Of a DNA stretch of 64,000 nt, positions 9,245-19,866 are shown one piece after another. Origin of the DNA: Helicobacter pylori. Its GTDB lineage: Bacteria > Campylobacterota > Campylobacteria > Campylobacterales > Helicobacteraceae. Each line of letters starts with the position of its first letter. The first letter of the stretch is position 1. A program made the position numbers and the translations under genes. Location of the stretch: contig NZ_CP071935.1 of assembly GCF_030062585.1 (NCBI RefSeq), positions 1,098,837-1,162,836 on the forward strand, written 5' to 3'. Under the pieces are notes generated by a model that was not told where the DNA came from, ran no database searches, and saw nothing but the letters and a program-made list of their open reading frames with translations.

Positions 9245-11089
9245 TTATCTCCCAAAAAAAGCTACAAACGCTAATAAGATTAAAACCCCGGCCACCATGA
9301 AGCGCAGCATGGAGGTTAAATTCCCATCTTGACTGATTCTAAACACGCGTCCTATAACAAAAACGCTTCTTCCTATGGTATCCACTATCGCATCAATGAT
9401 CCTTAATTCCACGACCTGGTGCAAGAATGAAGCGATGGCGCTAAAAACTTTTGCAATCCCTTGATAAAGTTGCGGGATATAGTATTGGTTGAGCAAGAGC
9501 TTGTATAAAAAGCCCCCCTCTTTTTTGGAAGTGATACCATTTTTATATTTAAATATGGCATAGGCGATGCTCAATAATACCACTATGGTGGTGATACTGA
9601 TTAAAAGAGCGAGCGGGACTAGATACTCTCCAACGCTAGGGATCACTTGAGAAACAAAATGAAAAAACGGCTCTTCAAAAAACCCGGCAATGACCGCTAA
9701 AACCCCTAAGGGTAGCATGCTTAAAAGCATGAAATTTTTGGCTTCATGGGGGTGGTTGATTTCGTGCTGTTTGGGTGCAAAAAACACCAGCATGATGAGC
9801 CTGAAGCTATAAAAAGCGGTAAAGATCGCCCCAATTAGAAGAACAAACCATAAAATGTGGTGGTGCATCCCAAAAGCCACTTCTAAAATTTTGTCTTTAG
9901 AAAAGTATCCTGCGAAAGGGTAGATCCCACACAAAGCCACTGATCCTATAATCATAAAGATAGCTGTAACCCTCATGGGTTTGTATAAAGCGCCCATTTT
10001 GGTAATATCCAAATTGTCTTCCATCGCATGCATGACATTCCCTGATCCTAAGAAAAGGAGGGATTTGAAAAACGCATGCGTGAAGAGGTGGAAAAGCGCG
10101 ATCGCATAAGCCCCAAGACCGGCCGCTACAAACATATAACCCAATTGAGAAAGCGTGGAATAAGCCACGATGCGTTTTAAATCCTTATTGACTAAGGCCA
10201 TGCTCGCCCCAAAAAGGGCCACAAACGCCCCTAAGCATGCGATGAAATAGCCCACTTCAAACACCGCGCTATACAAAGGGTTGGCTCTAATGACCAAATA
10301 TACCCCAGCGGTTACCATTGTCGCTGCATGGATGAGAGCGGATACAGGGGTAGGACCTTCCATAGCGTTGGCTAACCATGTGTGCATAGGGAATTGCGCG
10401 CTCTTGCCCATAGCGCCAATGAAAAGAAACACGCTGATGTAAAAGAGCATGGAATAATCGGCGTTATTGAGCATGCTAAAGACTTCTTTATACTGGAGGG
10501 TGCCAAAATTCCAAAAGATCAAAATAATCCCCATGAGCATGCCTAAATCCGTGATCCGATTCATCACAAAGGCTTCAATGGAAGCGTCATTCGCGCTTGT
10601 TTTATGATACCAAAAGCCAATGAGCAAGTAAGAGCATAGCCCCACCCCTTCCCAGCCAATGAAAAGCCCTAAAAAATTATCGCTCAATACCAAAATCAGC
10701 ATGGAAAACACAAAGCCGCTAAGGTAGGAAAAATAGCGGTTAAACCCTGTATCATGCTCCATATAGCCTATAGAATATACATGCACTAAGAAAGAAACTA
10801 AAGTGACCACGACAATCATGACCGCATTGATATTATCCAGCATGAGAGAAAAGCCCACTTTAAAATTCCCCACCACGATCCAGTCAAATAAATATTTTTC
10901 ATAGCTTTGATGATGCCATGCTTGAACGAAAAGAACCACCGCACCAATGAAAGAAACCAGCACGCACAAAGAATTGAAAACGCCCACATGCAACGCTTTA
11001 GCTTTAGCCCCAAACAGCCCCGCATAAAGTGCACCGATTAAAGGCAAAAACAACACCACTGACAGCAAAGAAGAATATTGCATGCTCAA
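9245..11089 (-). CDS. nuoL: Complex I subunit L, distal proton-pumping subunit
   Basis: 614 aa with about 16 membrane segments including the C-terminal extension that forms the long lateral helix along the membrane arm. Motifs are GWEGVGLCSYLLIGFWY with the pump glutamate, GKSAQFPMHTWLANAMEGP and the lysine region NKDLKRIVAYST. The ATG overlaps the nuoK stop by four bases. It is the subunit farthest from the peripheral arm. No sign of damage. Confidence 0.97.
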   Translation of the reverse strand: MSMQYSSLLSVVLFLPLIGALYAGLFGAKAKALHVGVFNSLCVLVSFIGAVVLFVQAWHHQSYEKYLFDWIVVGNFKVGFSLMLDNINAVMIVVVTLVSFLVHVYSIGYMEHDTGFNRYFSYLSGFVFSMLILVLSDNFLGLFIGWEGVGLCSYLLIGFWYHKTSANDASIEAFVMNRITDLGMLMGIILIFWNFGTLQYKEVFSMLNNADYSMLFYISVFLFIGAMGKSAQFPMHTWLANAMEGPTPVSALIHAATMVTAGVYLVIRANPLYSAVFEVGYFIACLGAFVALFGASMALVNKDLKRIVAYSTLSQLGYMFVAAGLGAYAIALFHLFTHAFFKSLLFLGSGNVMHAMEDNLDITKMGALYKPMRVTAIFMIIGSVALCGIYPFAGYFSKDKILEVAFGMHHHILWFVLLIGAIFTAFYSFRLIMLVFFAPKQHEINHPHEAKNFMLLSMLPLGVLAVIAGFFEEPFFHFVSQVIPSVGEYLVPLALLISITTIVVLLSIAYAIFKYKNGITSKKEGGFLYKLLLNQYYIPQLYQGIAKVFSAIASFLHQVVELRIIDAIVDTIGRSVFVIGRVFRISQDGNLTSMLRFMVAGVLILLAFVAFFGR

Positions 11090-11388
11090 CCTTTCATAGC
11101 GTTTAAAGAATCAATATCTAAGCTCTTGTATTTTTTAAACCACAAAATCACCAAGCCCAAACCAATAGCCACCTCACTAGCGGCAATAGCGATAATAAAG
11201 AGTGCGAACATCTGTCCGTCTAAATTGTGTGTGTATTTAGAGATCGCTACAAAACCGATATTGATCGCATTGAGCATGATTTCTGTAGAAAAAAAGAGTA
11301 ACAGAATGTTTTTGCGTTTCAGCATGCCCGCTAAACCAATGCAAAAGAGCAACCCTGAAACAATCAAATAGTGGTTTAACCCTATCAT
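11086..11388 (-). CDS. nuoK: Complex I subunit K
   Basis: 100 aa, three hydrophobic helices, the standard NuoK length. The membrane glutamates needed for proton transfer are visible in FFSTEIMLNAINI and AASEVAIGLGLVI. Overlaps of four bases with nuoL downstream and nuoJ upstream show translational coupling. It works beside NuoJ and NuoA in the membrane arm near the quinone site. Confidence 0.96.
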   Translation of the reverse strand: MIGLNHYLIVSGLLFCIGLAGMLKRKNILLLFFSTEIMLNAINIGFVAISKYTHNLDGQMFALFIIAIAASEVAIGLGLVILWFKKYKSLDIDSLNAMKG

Positions 11389-11933
11389 AGAGATTCCTTT
11401 ATAAATTGCGTGTGATTTTTCCCATGGATTTTTTGAATCCCTGTAGCGATGCCTCCAACCATAGCGACTAAAAGCATTAAAGCCGCCGCTTCAAAGGGAA
11501 TGAGGTAATTGGTGAAAAGCACATAACCAATCGCTTTAATGTTAGGGATTTGTGCATCAATAGCGTTGGAATTGACTTGCTTAGAAAGGTTTTCGCCAAT
11601 GCTAGGAGCGCTTAAAATCAAGGTGAGCAATAGCGCCACGCCAAATGAAAGAACGCACAAGATTTTAGGGCTTTGCTTGCGTTCAACCACTTCTGCAGCG
11701 GAGTTGAAAAACATCATGCCAAACGCATACATCACAATGACCGCGCCCACATACACCGTGATTTGCACCACGCCCAAAAACTCAGCGTCTAGTAAAAAGA
11801 AAAAAGCAGAGATAAAAACCATGCTGCTAGCGAGAGCGGTAATAGCATAAAGGATATTCGTGGTGGTGATCACCACTAACGCCATGCTTAAAGTAAGGAT
11901 CGCAAAGAAATAAAAGGCAATGGTTTCAAACAT
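11385..11933 (-). CDS. nuoJ: Complex I subunit J
   Basis: 182 aa with five membrane helices, ending in a short polar tail. The start chosen is the ATG at 11933 giving [10 protein letters not shown], because GGGAG lies six bases upstream inside the end of nuoI. A longer reading frame exists upstream but would add a basic hydrophilic leader that only mirrors the end of nuoI. The gene overlaps nuoI by eight bases. Family members are about 170-190 aa, in agreement. The membrane motif [19 protein letters not shown] is typical. Confidence 0.93.
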   Translation of the reverse strand: MFETIAFYFFAILTLSMALVVITTTNILYAITALASSMVFISAFFFLLDAEFLGVVQITVYVGAVIVMYAFGMMFFNSAAEVVERKQSPKILCVLSFGVALLLTLILSAPSIGENLSKQVNSNAIDAQIPNIKAIGYVLFTNYLIPFEAAALMLLVAMVGGIATGIQKIHGKNHTQFIKESL

Positions 11934-12585
11934 TTTCATCTCCCTTATTACTTTCTGGGCTTGGAGACTCTTCTTTGGATTCTTCTTTTGAAGGCTCTTG
12001 GACATAATCTAAAGGGGTGGCTTGCATGCGTTCGTTATAATTAGGGCTTACCGCACCAAAACCTAAAAATTCGGCATGCGAGCAGTTTTTAGCGTCTTGT
12101 TCGCTCGTTAGAAACTCGCTTTTAGAACCGTATTGGGAGCGTTGGGTGCTGGCGTTTTCAAACCGATTCCCCATAACAATCGCCAATTCTGGGCAAACTT
12201 CCGCGCACAACCCGCAATAAATGCAACGCCCCAAATTGATCGTGTAAGAATCGATCTTTTTGCGGTTGTCTTCGCCCTTATGCGTGATGATCCTTATGCA
12301 ATTGCTCGTGCAAATCTTTTCGCACAGCCCACAACCTATACACCTTTCAGAGCCTGAGTCTAAAAGCCGTTGCAAATGATGCACCGCGCGATAGCGTGGG
12401 CTTAAAGGGAGTTGCTCCATAGGGTAATGGATGGTTACGCTTGGGCTAAAAAATTCCTTGATCGTAAGCCCTAACCCTTTGAATAGATCCAAACCCAAGC
12501 TCGTTTTAATGGTGTCTTTAAATTGCTCGGTCGCGCTATGGACTTCGGATCGTTTAGGAAGTTGCTTGTATTCTTGTTTGGCCAT
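11926..12585 (-). CDS. nuoI: Complex I subunit I, two [4Fe-4S] cluster protein
   Basis: 219 aa peripheral-arm subunit that passes electrons towards the quinone site. Two ferredoxin motifs are clear: [15 protein letters not shown] and [12 protein letters not shown], holding clusters N6a and N6b. An acidic Glu/Ser-rich tail ([18 protein letters not shown]) extends beyond the usual core and is probably disordered. It lies between nuoH and nuoJ and overlaps the start of nuoJ. Intact. Confidence 0.96.
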   Translation of the reverse strand: MAKQEYKQLPKRSEVHSATEQFKDTIKTSLGLDLFKGLGLTIKEFFSPSVTIHYPMEQLPLSPRYRAVHHLQRLLDSGSERCIGCGLCEKICTSNCIRIITHKGEDNRKKIDSYTINLGRCIYCGLCAEVCPELAIVMGNRFENASTQRSQYGSKSEFLTSEQDAKNCSHAEFLGFGAVSPNYNERMQATPLDYVQEPSKEESKEESPSPESNKGDENV

Positions 12586-12595
12586 AAAACCTCCT

Positions 12596-13585
12596 TTAAA
12601 TTAAAATGATAATGCCCGTTAGCACAATATTCAATAACGCTAAAGGCAGCATGATTTTCCAGCACATGTTCATCAATTGATCGGGCCTTACATGCGGATA
12701 AGTCGCTCTAACCCACATGGATAAAAAGACAAAAAAGCCCGCTTTAATCAAAATCGCTATGCCCCCAGGGATAAAGCCCCATGCGTTAAACCCGCCAAAA
12801 AACACAATAGAAATCACAAAAGAAAAAGCGAACAAATGCGCGTATTCCGCTAAAAAGAACATGCCCCATTTCAAGCCGCTGTATTCGGTGCAATACCCCG
12901 CCACGATCTCGGCTTCATGCTCTAACAAGTCAAAGGGGGTTCGATTCAATTCAGCGTAGCTTGCGATCAAAAACAAAACAAACGCTAGAGGCTGCTTAAA
13001 CACAAGCCAGTCTAAAAACCCACCGCTTTGGTAATGATTGATTTCCACTAAAGAGAGCGATCCTACCACCATTAGGGGGGCTAGAATGGTTAAGGTGCTG
13101 ACCACTTCAAAGCTGAGCAGTTGGATTGTCGCTCTTGCGGAGCCAATTAAAGAGTATTTGTTATTGGAGGCAAGCCCGGCTAAAATAGGCGCATAAATCC
13201 CTGCCGAACCCACAGCTAAGAAAAACAAAAAGCCAATGTTGATGTCAGAAATAAGGGGCTTGATCTCATAGCCAAACAGAGTGAAATTAGGGAAAAAGGG
13301 GATAGGTGCCATGGATACAAACGCGCTCACCATCGCAATAATGGGCGCTAGCGTGAAAATGAATTTGTTCGCGCCTTGGGGGATAATGTCTTCTTTAGTG
13401 AAAAGCTTAATGCCGTCTGCTGCGACTTGCAAAAGCCCAAAAGGCCCCACATAACAAGGCCCTAAACGGCGTTGGAAATAGGCTAACACTTTCCTTTCAA
13501 TATAAGTGGCAAAGCCTCCTAAAGCCGAAAAAACAGCGACTAAAATCAAAATTTTAATCAAGGTTTCAATGATATAAGCGCTCAT
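12596..13585 (-). CDS. nuoH: Complex I subunit H, quinone-site membrane protein
   Basis: 329 aa with about eight membrane helices; together with NuoB and NuoD it forms the quinone-binding cavity. Family motifs are [35 protein letters not shown] and [15 protein letters not shown]. It overlaps the end of nuoG by four bases and leaves a 10-base gap before nuoI that holds AAAGGAGG. Normal length and complete. Confidence 0.97.
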   Translation of the reverse strand: MSAYIIETLIKILILVAVFSALGGFATYIERKVLAYFQRRLGPCYVGPFGLLQVAADGIKLFTKEDIIPQGANKFIFTLAPIIAMVSAFVSMAPIPFFPNFTLFGYEIKPLISDINIGFLFFLAVGSAGIYAPILAGLASNNKYSLIGSARATIQLLSFEVVSTLTILAPLMVVGSLSLVEINHYQSGGFLDWLVFKQPLAFVLFLIASYAELNRTPFDLLEHEAEIVAGYCTEYSGLKWGMFFLAEYAHLFAFSFVISIVFFGGFNAWGFIPGGIAILIKAGFFVFLSMWVRATYPHVRPDQLMNMCWKIMLPLALLNIVLTGIIILI

Positions 13586-16146
13586 GCTTGCTCCTTTAAA
13601 TCCACGCTATCAAACACGCCCTCTCTAAAAAAGCCAGAATGGTTTTTCAAAAGAGAAGGCGAGATGACAAACACTTCCTGATCCAAGCTTTCATCAAGAT
13701 ACAAAACGCCTGTTAATTCCTCTTCTTCTTTAAATAAAGTGATGTTTTGCCCCACTTCTTTATCCAATTTTTTTAAGAAAGCTTTAGACACGTAGACACC
13801 GGCCTTTAATTGCAAATTCTCGCTTTTATTAGTAGCGTTATTGAATTGCGTTTCTGGGTATTTTAAATACGCGTTGAAAGCGATTTTTTCTTTTAAAGGC
13901 TTGATGGGCTCGCATTCTATGGTTTCGCATTCTTTAGCGCTGTTTTCAAAATGGCTTGTTCCTAGCAGATAGCCTCTGTGATTGACTCTGTCGTTAGTGA
14001 AATAGTTGGTTAAATGATCAAATTCTATGGCTTTAAAGCCCGCTTCTGTAGGGAGTTTGTGGGTGCATTCTGTGAGATTTTCTTCCACAAAGCCAAAGCC
14101 TTGCACAATATCGCTCAAATCATAGCCTTCAAATCTCAAAGCCGGTTTTAAGGGCAACACACGCCCTTCAACATTAGTGATCGTGCCTTCTAGTTGGTTG
14201 AGACTGGGCAAAATGAAATCCACTTTGCTGAGAGCGTCTTTCCCAAAAACCCTATCGTCGCTATTGATAGTGAAATCCCCTTGAGCGCGAATGCCTACGA
14301 TTTTTTCATGTTCAAAAATTTCTTCGCTCAATTGACAAATAGAAGCGATGCCTAAAGCGTTCGCGCTTGGAGGGATAAGAATGAGTTTAATAGCGCTTTT
14401 TTGGGCTAACAAACGCAGCATTTTAGCGATGTTATGGGCTTGTTTATGGCTATAAATTTCTTCGCCAACCACCAGCAAGGTGTTATTTGATTTTTGTAAA
14501 AGAGCGAGAATTTTTTCATAAGTTTCTAAATTGATGCCCGCTTCTTCAAGCAACAAATAAGTGGTTTTGGTAGGGACTTCAATTTTTTCTTCTTTAACCT
14601 CTGTCTTGTTTTCTGTTTGATTTTCTTCTTTTGGGGCAGTCGCTTCTGTTTTACTCTCTTCTTTGTTTTCTTTTGGAGCAACTGCCTCTTCTTTGTTTTC
14701 TTCTTTGTTTTCTCCAATACTGCACCCTTGTTCGGCTTGTTCTAAAGCTTTTTTTCGCTCTTCTTCTAAGGCTTTAAGAGCCGCTTCATCTACAATGCTT
14801 TGTTTGGAATCTTCTAAGCTTTTTAGAGCCGCGCTTTCAATGTTAAGCATTTTTAAAAGCATGCCTAAAAGGATTTCTTCAGCCCCCACTTCATGGGTGA
14901 TGCAAAAAGAGCTTCGGCACAAATTCGCTAACGCGTTATCCTTAATAGGGTGCATAGCGATCAAAGAAGCTTTATTGAGTTTGAGGGCGTTATTAATAGC
15001 ATAGCGCACCAAAGGGTTTTCTGTTTTGATAGAAGAGCCAATCGTAATGACCAAATTGGAAGTTTTAATCTCTTCAACGCTAGGGCGTTTAATTTCGCCC
15101 AATACCTTTAAGAATTGCTGGAAATGGTACGCATCTTGATTGTAGATTTTAAAATCAAGCTCTTTCCTCAAACGCTCTATTAAAAACGCCTCTTCATTCG
15201 TAATATCCCCACCTATTCGCACCGCTTCGCATTCTTTGAGGGCGTTTTGCGCTTCTTTAAGATTGGTGCTGCCTTTAGGGCTAGAGCTCACGTCAAAAGC
15301 AAACCGGCCTGCCCCACAAATAGGGTTATGGTAAAAATCATTAAGTACCCTAAAAATCTTAGATTCTTCGCCTAGAGTATCAAAATGGCGCACATCATAA
15401 GAAATCAAACACCCGGCTGAGCAATGCGAACAAGTGGAATGGATCTTTTTTAATTCCCATGCGTTAGCCGTGTAAGCGAAATCTTTATAGCTCAAAGCGC
15501 CCACAGGGCATACCGCAATGCATTCCCCGCAATCATAGCAAGGCACGCTGCCCACAAAAGAAATAATGCCTTTTTGCTTACGACTCCACACACTAAAAGC
15601 GTCTTTGGACATGCTGTCTTTAAATTTATCCGGAGCATGCAAGTCGGCTTTAGTGGCTTTAAGGTTATTTTCGCCCACATTGTCCTTACAAGTGGTTACG
15701 CACCTTTCGCACATGATGCACAAATTAGGATCATACAAGGCTTTTGCCCATGAATCTAGCGCTTTAAAATCATCAGCCACCGCATAAGGTTGGTGCTCCA
15801 CGCCGGTTAAATGCGTCATGTCTTGCAATTCGCACTCCCCGCTCTTATCGCACACGCCACATTCTAGGGGATGGTTGACATCATAAGTTTGCATGATGCT
15901 TTTTCTTTCGTCCATGAGCGTGGGGGTGTTAGTGAGAATGGTGGCGTTATTTTTGGCTTTCGTGTTGCAACTATAAACCCGTTTGCCATCCATTTCAACC
16001 ATGCACATTTTGCATGCGACTGTGGGCGAGCAACCGCTTAAATAGCAAATGGTAGGGATGTAGATCCCAGCACTCCTAGCAGCCTCTAAAACGCTTTGTC
16101 CCTCTTGGCATTCAATCGTTTTGCCATTGATATTCATTGTGATCAT
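13582..16146 (-). CDS. nuoG: Complex I subunit G with a charged insertion
   Basis: 854 aa iron-sulfur subunit. The N-terminal [2Fe-2S] domain has CYLSGCSPTVACKMC, followed by HPLECGVCDKSGEC, CIMCERCVTTC and CYDCGECIAVCP for further clusters. A molybdopterin-oxidoreductase-like C-terminal half follows. At roughly residues 470-525 a Lys/Glu-rich low-complexity stretch with repeated KEEN and APKE motifs interrupts that half; it is probably a disordered linker that varies between strains. The gene overlaps nuoH by four bases and the NuoF-replacing gene by four. In this lineage NuoG accepts electrons without an NADH module. Confidence 0.95.
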   Translation of the reverse strand: MITMNINGKTIECQEGQSVLEAARSAGIYIPTICYLSGCSPTVACKMCMVEMDGKRVYSCNTKAKNNATILTNTPTLMDERKSIMQTYDVNHPLECGVCDKSGECELQDMTHLTGVEHQPYAVADDFKALDSWAKALYDPNLCIMCERCVTTCKDNVGENNLKATKADLHAPDKFKDSMSKDAFSVWSRKQKGIISFVGSVPCYDCGECIAVCPVGALSYKDFAYTANAWELKKIHSTCSHCSAGCLISYDVRHFDTLGEESKIFRVLNDFYHNPICGAGRFAFDVSSSPKGSTNLKEAQNALKECEAVRIGGDITNEEAFLIERLRKELDFKIYNQDAYHFQQFLKVLGEIKRPSVEEIKTSNLVITIGSSIKTENPLVRYAINNALKLNKASLIAMHPIKDNALANLCRSSFCITHEVGAEEILLGMLLKMLNIESAALKSLEDSKQSIVDEAALKALEEERKKALEQAEQGCSIGENKEENKEEAVAPKENKEESKTEATAPKEENQTENKTEVKEEKIEVPTKTTYLLLEEAGINLETYEKILALLQKSNNTLLVVGEEIYSHKQAHNIAKMLRLLAQKSAIKLILIPPSANALGIASICQLSEEIFEHEKIVGIRAQGDFTINSDDRVFGKDALSKVDFILPSLNQLEGTITNVEGRVLPLKPALRFEGYDLSDIVQGFGFVEENLTECTHKLPTEAGFKAIEFDHLTNYFTNDRVNHRGYLLGTSHFENSAKECETIECEPIKPLKEKIAFNAYLKYPETQFNNATNKSENLQLKAGVYVSKAFLKKLDKEVGQNITLFKEEEELTGVLYLDESLDQEVFVISPSLLKNHSGFFREGVFDSVDLKEQA

Positions 16147-17162
16147 GAAATTCCTTGAGAGTGGGATAAAATAGGGATATAAGGGTAGGTGTTAAAAAAC
16201 GCCCCTTCTAAAATCGCAATCAAGCCCTTCAAATGGGGGCTTTCTTCTAACTCGCATTCTAGCGTTTGATTGGAGATTTGAAACTTTGCTTTAGAATGCT
16301 TAATCTTGTTAGCGATCTTAAATTGTTTGGAAAAAGATAATTTGGGGGTTTCAAGGCTCTTGTAAGAAACATAGACAAACGAGCCGTTAGCCTCACCCAT
16401 TCGCTCTAAAAGCTCTAAATCTTTTAATTGAAGCTCTGATTCAAAAGGCAAAATACTCTCTTCTAGGGCTGTTTCTAGCAGCCATTCTTGATCTTTAAAA
16501 TCATAAAAAGCGGTCGTTGCGCTTGAATCGTTGCAAGGGATATGCAAAATTTCTAGGTAGTTTTGCAACCCGCTTAAAAGGGTGTATAAAAAAGCGTTGT
16601 CAGCATGCTTAGCGATTTCTCTGTTTAAAACAAGCGCCCTTTTTTTTGTTTTAACAATAAGCGTGATAAGTTCTTGTAATTCTTCTTCACTCATGTTCGC
16701 TTCAGAGCTTAAATACCCCACATCAACCTTTTCTAAAACATGCCCTTTTAATTGGGAAGTTTTTTCCAAAATGCCCCTTAAAATCAAGGCTAAAATCGCC
16801 GCTTCCGTGTGGATTTCATACGATGCAAAAAGGCAATTTTCTTGCAAGTCTCTTGTATCTTGTAAGGGTCTTAACAGGGCGTAGGGGCGTTTTGATTGGT
16901 TAATGCTTTCTAAAATCCATCGTTCATTTTCATTCAAACAAGCGTTTGAAAACCCCCCAAACAAAACGCACAAATCGCTTTTTTTTAAAAGGTTTAAGCT
17001 ATCTTTGGTCATCTTGTAATTGATTTCAAATCCTTTTTGAAGAGATAATTTTTCTAAATAATAGGCTTCTTTCAAACTAATTGAAGAGCTTGCGATTAAG
17101 GGAGAATTTAAGGGGTTAAAGCCGCTCAAAATCAAGCCTTTTTTCTCACGACAATCGTCCAA
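16143..17162 (-). CDS. Complex I accessory protein in the NuoF position
   Basis: 339 aa. It occupies the nuoF place but shows none of the NuoF hallmarks: no FMN-binding glycine-rich loop, no NADH site and no CxxCxxC cluster. Parts (LFGGFSNACLNENERW and LLSGLQNYLEIL) resemble the molybdopterin-like half of NuoG. By position it matches HP1265 of 26695 and Cj1574 of Campylobacter. From the literature on this group, flavodoxin rather than NADH feeds the complex; a role in docking it is inference. The start is unsure: the first codon is TTG at 17162, overlapping the upstream gene by 31 bases, and later TTG codons near 17138 and 17132 are possible. Confidence 0.8.
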   Translation of the reverse strand: MDDCREKKGLILSGFNPLNSPLIASSSISLKEAYYLEKLSLQKGFEINYKMTKDSLNLLKKSDLCVLFGGFSNACLNENERWILESINQSKRPYALLRPLQDTRDLQENCLFASYEIHTEAAILALILRGILEKTSQLKGHVLEKVDVGYLSSEANMSEEELQELITLIVKTKKRALVLNREIAKHADNAFLYTLLSGLQNYLEILHIPCNDSSATTAFYDFKDQEWLLETALEESILPFESELQLKDLELLERMGEANGSFVYVSYKSLETPKLSFSKQFKIANKIKHSKAKFQISNQTLECELEESPHLKGLIAILEGAFFNTYPYIPILSHSQGIS

Positions 17163-17362
17163 TCCGCTTGATTGAAACGCAAAGAATTGAGAAGCTCATG
17201 CCCTTTAGATTGGATAAATTCAGCGCTCTTAGGGATATTAGAAAAATCCCCCACTTCAAACATGAAAATAGCGACTTCATTAGGTTGCATTTCTTTTTCA
17301 ATCAATTCCTCTAAGCGTTCAAAAATATCTGCTTTTAAGGGGCGTAAATCAAAGCGTTTCAT
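17132..17362 (-). CDS. Small complex I accessory protein in the NuoE position
   Basis: 76 aa soluble protein ([20 protein letters not shown] and onward). It replaces nuoE but lacks the four cysteines of the NuoE [2Fe-2S] thioredoxin-like fold; indeed it has no cysteine at all. It overlaps nuoD by four bases and the next gene by about 31, so it is translated as part of the operon. It matches HP1264 of 26695 and Cj1575 of Campylobacter by place and size. Its function is inferred only from operon position: an electron-input or assembly part of the unusual complex I. Confidence 0.82.
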   Translation of the reverse strand: MKRFDLRPLKADIFERLEELIEKEMQPNEVAIFMFEVGDFSNIPKSAEFIQSKGHELLNSLRFNQADWTIVVRKKA

Positions 17363-18588
17363 CTATCCACCTCGCCAAACACCGCATTGGTTGATCCAAT
17401 CACGGTTACTGCATCCGCTAAATATTGCCCCACTAAAATATCGCTTAAAGCCCCAATGTGATAAAAGCTAGGGGCTCTGATTTTTAATCTATGGGGATAT
17501 GGCTCGCCCTCTGAATGGATAAAAAACCCTAATTCCCCTTTAGGGCTTTCTGTGGGGGCATACACTTCCCCAACAGGCGGGCGCATGCCTTGAGCCACTA
17601 AAACAAAATGCTGCATCAAGGCGTAGTTTTGCGTCATTATATCTTCTTTAGGGGCGGAAATGTAATGCGGGTTTTGGGCCATGATGGGTGTATCGGTTTT
17701 AGCATACATGGGGATGAGTTGCTCAATGATGCGAATGCTTTCATCAATTTCTAGCATATACAAGCAATACCGATCATAGCTATCGCCATAATTGCCCACC
17801 GGCACATCAAAATCAAGCTCTTTATAAAGCTCATAAGGCTCTTCTTTTCTAATATCATAAGCGATCCCAGTCCCTCTTAGCATGATACCGCTCATGCCCC
17901 AGCTTTGCGCCATTTTGGGCGTTACAACGCCCACATTTTCCAAACGCATCCGCCAAATGCGATTCTTGTCCAATAAGCCTTGAATGAGTTTTTTGCATTC
18001 CCTCATTTCGCCTAAAAACTTTTTTAAGCCCTCTAACCAATTCGGGGGTAAATCTAAAGGCACGCCCCCAATCCTTATAGCGTTATGCGTGAGCCTAGCC
18101 CCACAATAATCCTCCATCAAATCCAAGCCGTATTCCCTCGTTTTAAACGCATACAAAAACACGCTCATCGCCCCCACATCTAAAGCATGCACGCTGATAA
18201 AAAAGATGTGTGAAATCATGCGGTTAAGCTCTAGTAAAATCGTGCGGATCACTTGCGCTCGGCGCGGGATTTCTAAATTGAGCAAAGTCTCTACCGCATA
18301 AGCGTAAGCGTAATTATTGCTGGTAGAAGAAGTGTAGTCCAATCTGTCGGTAGTGGGCATGTATTCGTTATAGGTCATGTTTTCGCCTAATTTTTCACAG
18401 CCTCTATGCAAGTAGCCAATTTCAGGGGTAGCCTTAATGATTTTTTCGCCCTCTAATTCCAAAATCAAGCGCAATTGCCCATGACTACTGGGGTGTTGAG
18501 GGCCAAAGTTTAAAATCATTTGGTTGTCGTCATGTTCAAAAATGATGTTTTCAAACTGAGGGTTGAGTTTCGTGAAATTTTGAGCCAT
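17359..18588 (-). CDS. nuoD: Complex I subunit D (49-kDa subunit)
   Basis: 409 aa, related to the large subunit of NiFe hydrogenases, forming the quinone pocket with NuoB. Conserved stretches are [14 protein letters not shown] with the quinone-contact histidine, [13 protein letters not shown] and [14 protein letters not shown]. It starts one base after the nuoC stop. Separate nuoC and nuoD genes are kept here; in some bacteria they are fused. Intact and of normal length. Confidence 0.97.
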   Translation of the reverse strand: MAQNFTKLNPQFENIIFEHDDNQMILNFGPQHPSSHGQLRLILELEGEKIIKATPEIGYLHRGCEKLGENMTYNEYMPTTDRLDYTSSTSNNYAYAYAVETLLNLEIPRRAQVIRTILLELNRMISHIFFISVHALDVGAMSVFLYAFKTREYGLDLMEDYCGARLTHNAIRIGGVPLDLPPNWLEGLKKFLGEMRECKKLIQGLLDKNRIWRMRLENVGVVTPKMAQSWGMSGIMLRGTGIAYDIRKEEPYELYKELDFDVPVGNYGDSYDRYCLYMLEIDESIRIIEQLIPMYAKTDTPIMAQNPHYISAPKEDIMTQNYALMQHFVLVAQGMRPPVGEVYAPTESPKGELGFFIHSEGEPYPHRLKIRAPSFYHIGALSDILVGQYLADAVTVIGSTNAVFGEVDR

Positions 18589-18589
18589 T

Positions 18590-19390
18590 TTATAGCCTCT
18601 TTTTTAAGATAGTGGGGGCGATTTTGTGCAAATCTTTGACAAAAGGGATTTTCTTAAACGCATGCTTTTCTTCTGTTTCTTTTAATTCCTCGCCCTTGCC
18701 CTGCTCATAGCCGATTTTGGCGAAATTAAAAGTGTCTTTTTCATCCACCCTCGCGCTGTCTCGTTGCTCTTTACCCACCACTTCTCGGTATTCTTTGCCA
18801 AAAATTTTATCCACTTCATACCATTGAGCGAATTCATCGCCTTTGAGCGGGTAAGAGCGCAATAAGGGGTGGCCTACCCAATCATGCGGCATGATAAGGC
18901 GCTTCAAATAGGGGTGTTTGTCAAACACAATGCCAAGCATGTCATACGCTTCCCTTTCGCTCCAATTAGCCGATCGATATAAAAAACTCAAAGAATCCAC
19001 GCTCTCATTAGGCAATAAAACGCATTTCACGCGTACCCTACGGCGGTTCTTACAACTATCGCTAAAACCCACAAATTGATAAAACAATTCAAAATGCCCT
19101 TTTTTAGCGCACAAATCTATCGCGCTCATTTCGCTCAAACACTCATAACCCAAATGCCTTAAAGTCGTAGCGACAGAAAAAATATCGTCTTTTTTGATCC
19201 AAAACACCGCCGTGTTAGTTTCTATATATTTGTCTAAAACCTCATGCTTGTAAGAAAGGTGGTTATAAATGACCTCATAAGCGCTGCCCTCTAAATATTT
19301 TTTAGGGGTGGGTTCTATGATTTTATAGGGGTCATGCTGGCGCGATTGTTTTTGCACATCTTCATAGGGGGATTGTTTTCTTACCATCAC
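18590..19390 (-). CDS. nuoC: Complex I subunit C (30-kDa subunit)
   Basis: 266 aa. The family signature is [20 protein letters not shown] followed by [21 protein letters not shown]-terminal 45 residues are polar and probably flexible, and a charged tail of about 50 residues ([13 protein letters not shown]) follows the core, longer than in many homologues. It overlaps nuoB by four bases. It stabilises NuoD and NuoB in the peripheral arm. Confidence 0.96.
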   Translation of the reverse strand: MMVRKQSPYEDVQKQSRQHDPYKIIEPTPKKYLEGSAYEVIYNHLSYKHEVLDKYIETNTAVFWIKKDDIFSVATTLRHLGYECLSEMSAIDLCAKKGHFELFYQFVGFSDSCKNRRRVRVKCVLLPNESVDSLSFLYRSANWSEREAYDMLGIVFDKHPYLKRLIMPHDWVGHPLLRSYPLKGDEFAQWYEVDKIFGKEYREVVGKEQRDSARVDEKDTFNFAKIGYEQGKGEELKETEEKHAFKKIPFVKDLHKIAPTILKKRL

Positions 19391-19866
19391 ACTAACCTTT
19401 TAGGAGCATCTTGTTTGATCGCTTTAGAGCGTCTGATTTTATCTTGTAAAACCATAAGAGCGTATTGTAAAGTCTCTGGGCGCGGCGCGCAACCGGGCAA
19501 ATAAATATCCACAGGAACAACCCTGTCCGCTCCTTGAACGGTCGCATAAGTGTTGAACATCCCGCCCGTGTTAGCGCAACTCCCCATAGAAATCACCCAT
19601 TTAGGTTCAGGCATTTGATCATAGAGCCTACGCATAAACTCGGCATGTTTTTTAGTGAGCGTGCCGGCGATGATCATCACATCCGATTGCCTAGGGCTCG
19701 CTCTAAAAATCGTGCCAAACCGGTCAAAATCAAACCTTGAACCCCCTGTCGCCATCATCTCAATCGCGCAACACGCCAAGCCATAAGTTAAGGGCCAGAG
19801 CGAATTAGAACGCCCCCAATTCAATAATTTATCCAAAGTGCTTAGAACAACCGGTGCTTGTTGCAT
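19387..19866 (-). CDS. nuoB: Complex I subunit B, terminal [4Fe-4S] cluster N2
   Basis: 159 aa. The tandem cysteines of cluster N2 are in [11 protein letters not shown], with further ligands in [11 protein letters not shown] and LPGCAPRPE. It hands electrons to quinone. The start shares one base with the nuoA stop, and its end overlaps nuoC by four bases. Full length compared with the family of about 160 aa. Confidence 0.97.
   Translation of the reverse strand: MQQAPVVLSTLDKLLNWGRSNSLWPLTYGLACCAIEMMATGGSRFDFDRFGTIFRASPRQSDVMIIAGTLTKKHAEFMRRLYDQMPEPKWVISMGSCANTGGMFNTYATVQGADRVVPVDIYLPGCAPRPETLQYALMVLQDKIRRSKAIKQDAPKRLV

Noticed and set aside
11934..12005. Longer nuoJ start adding a basic hydrophilic leader
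   Set aside because: The extra residues overlap the tail of nuoI in another frame, and the proper GGGAG lies before the ATG at 11933.
14526..15004. ORFs on both strands within nuoG
   Set aside because: They are shadows of the repetitive Lys/Glu stretch of nuoG, without their own start signals.
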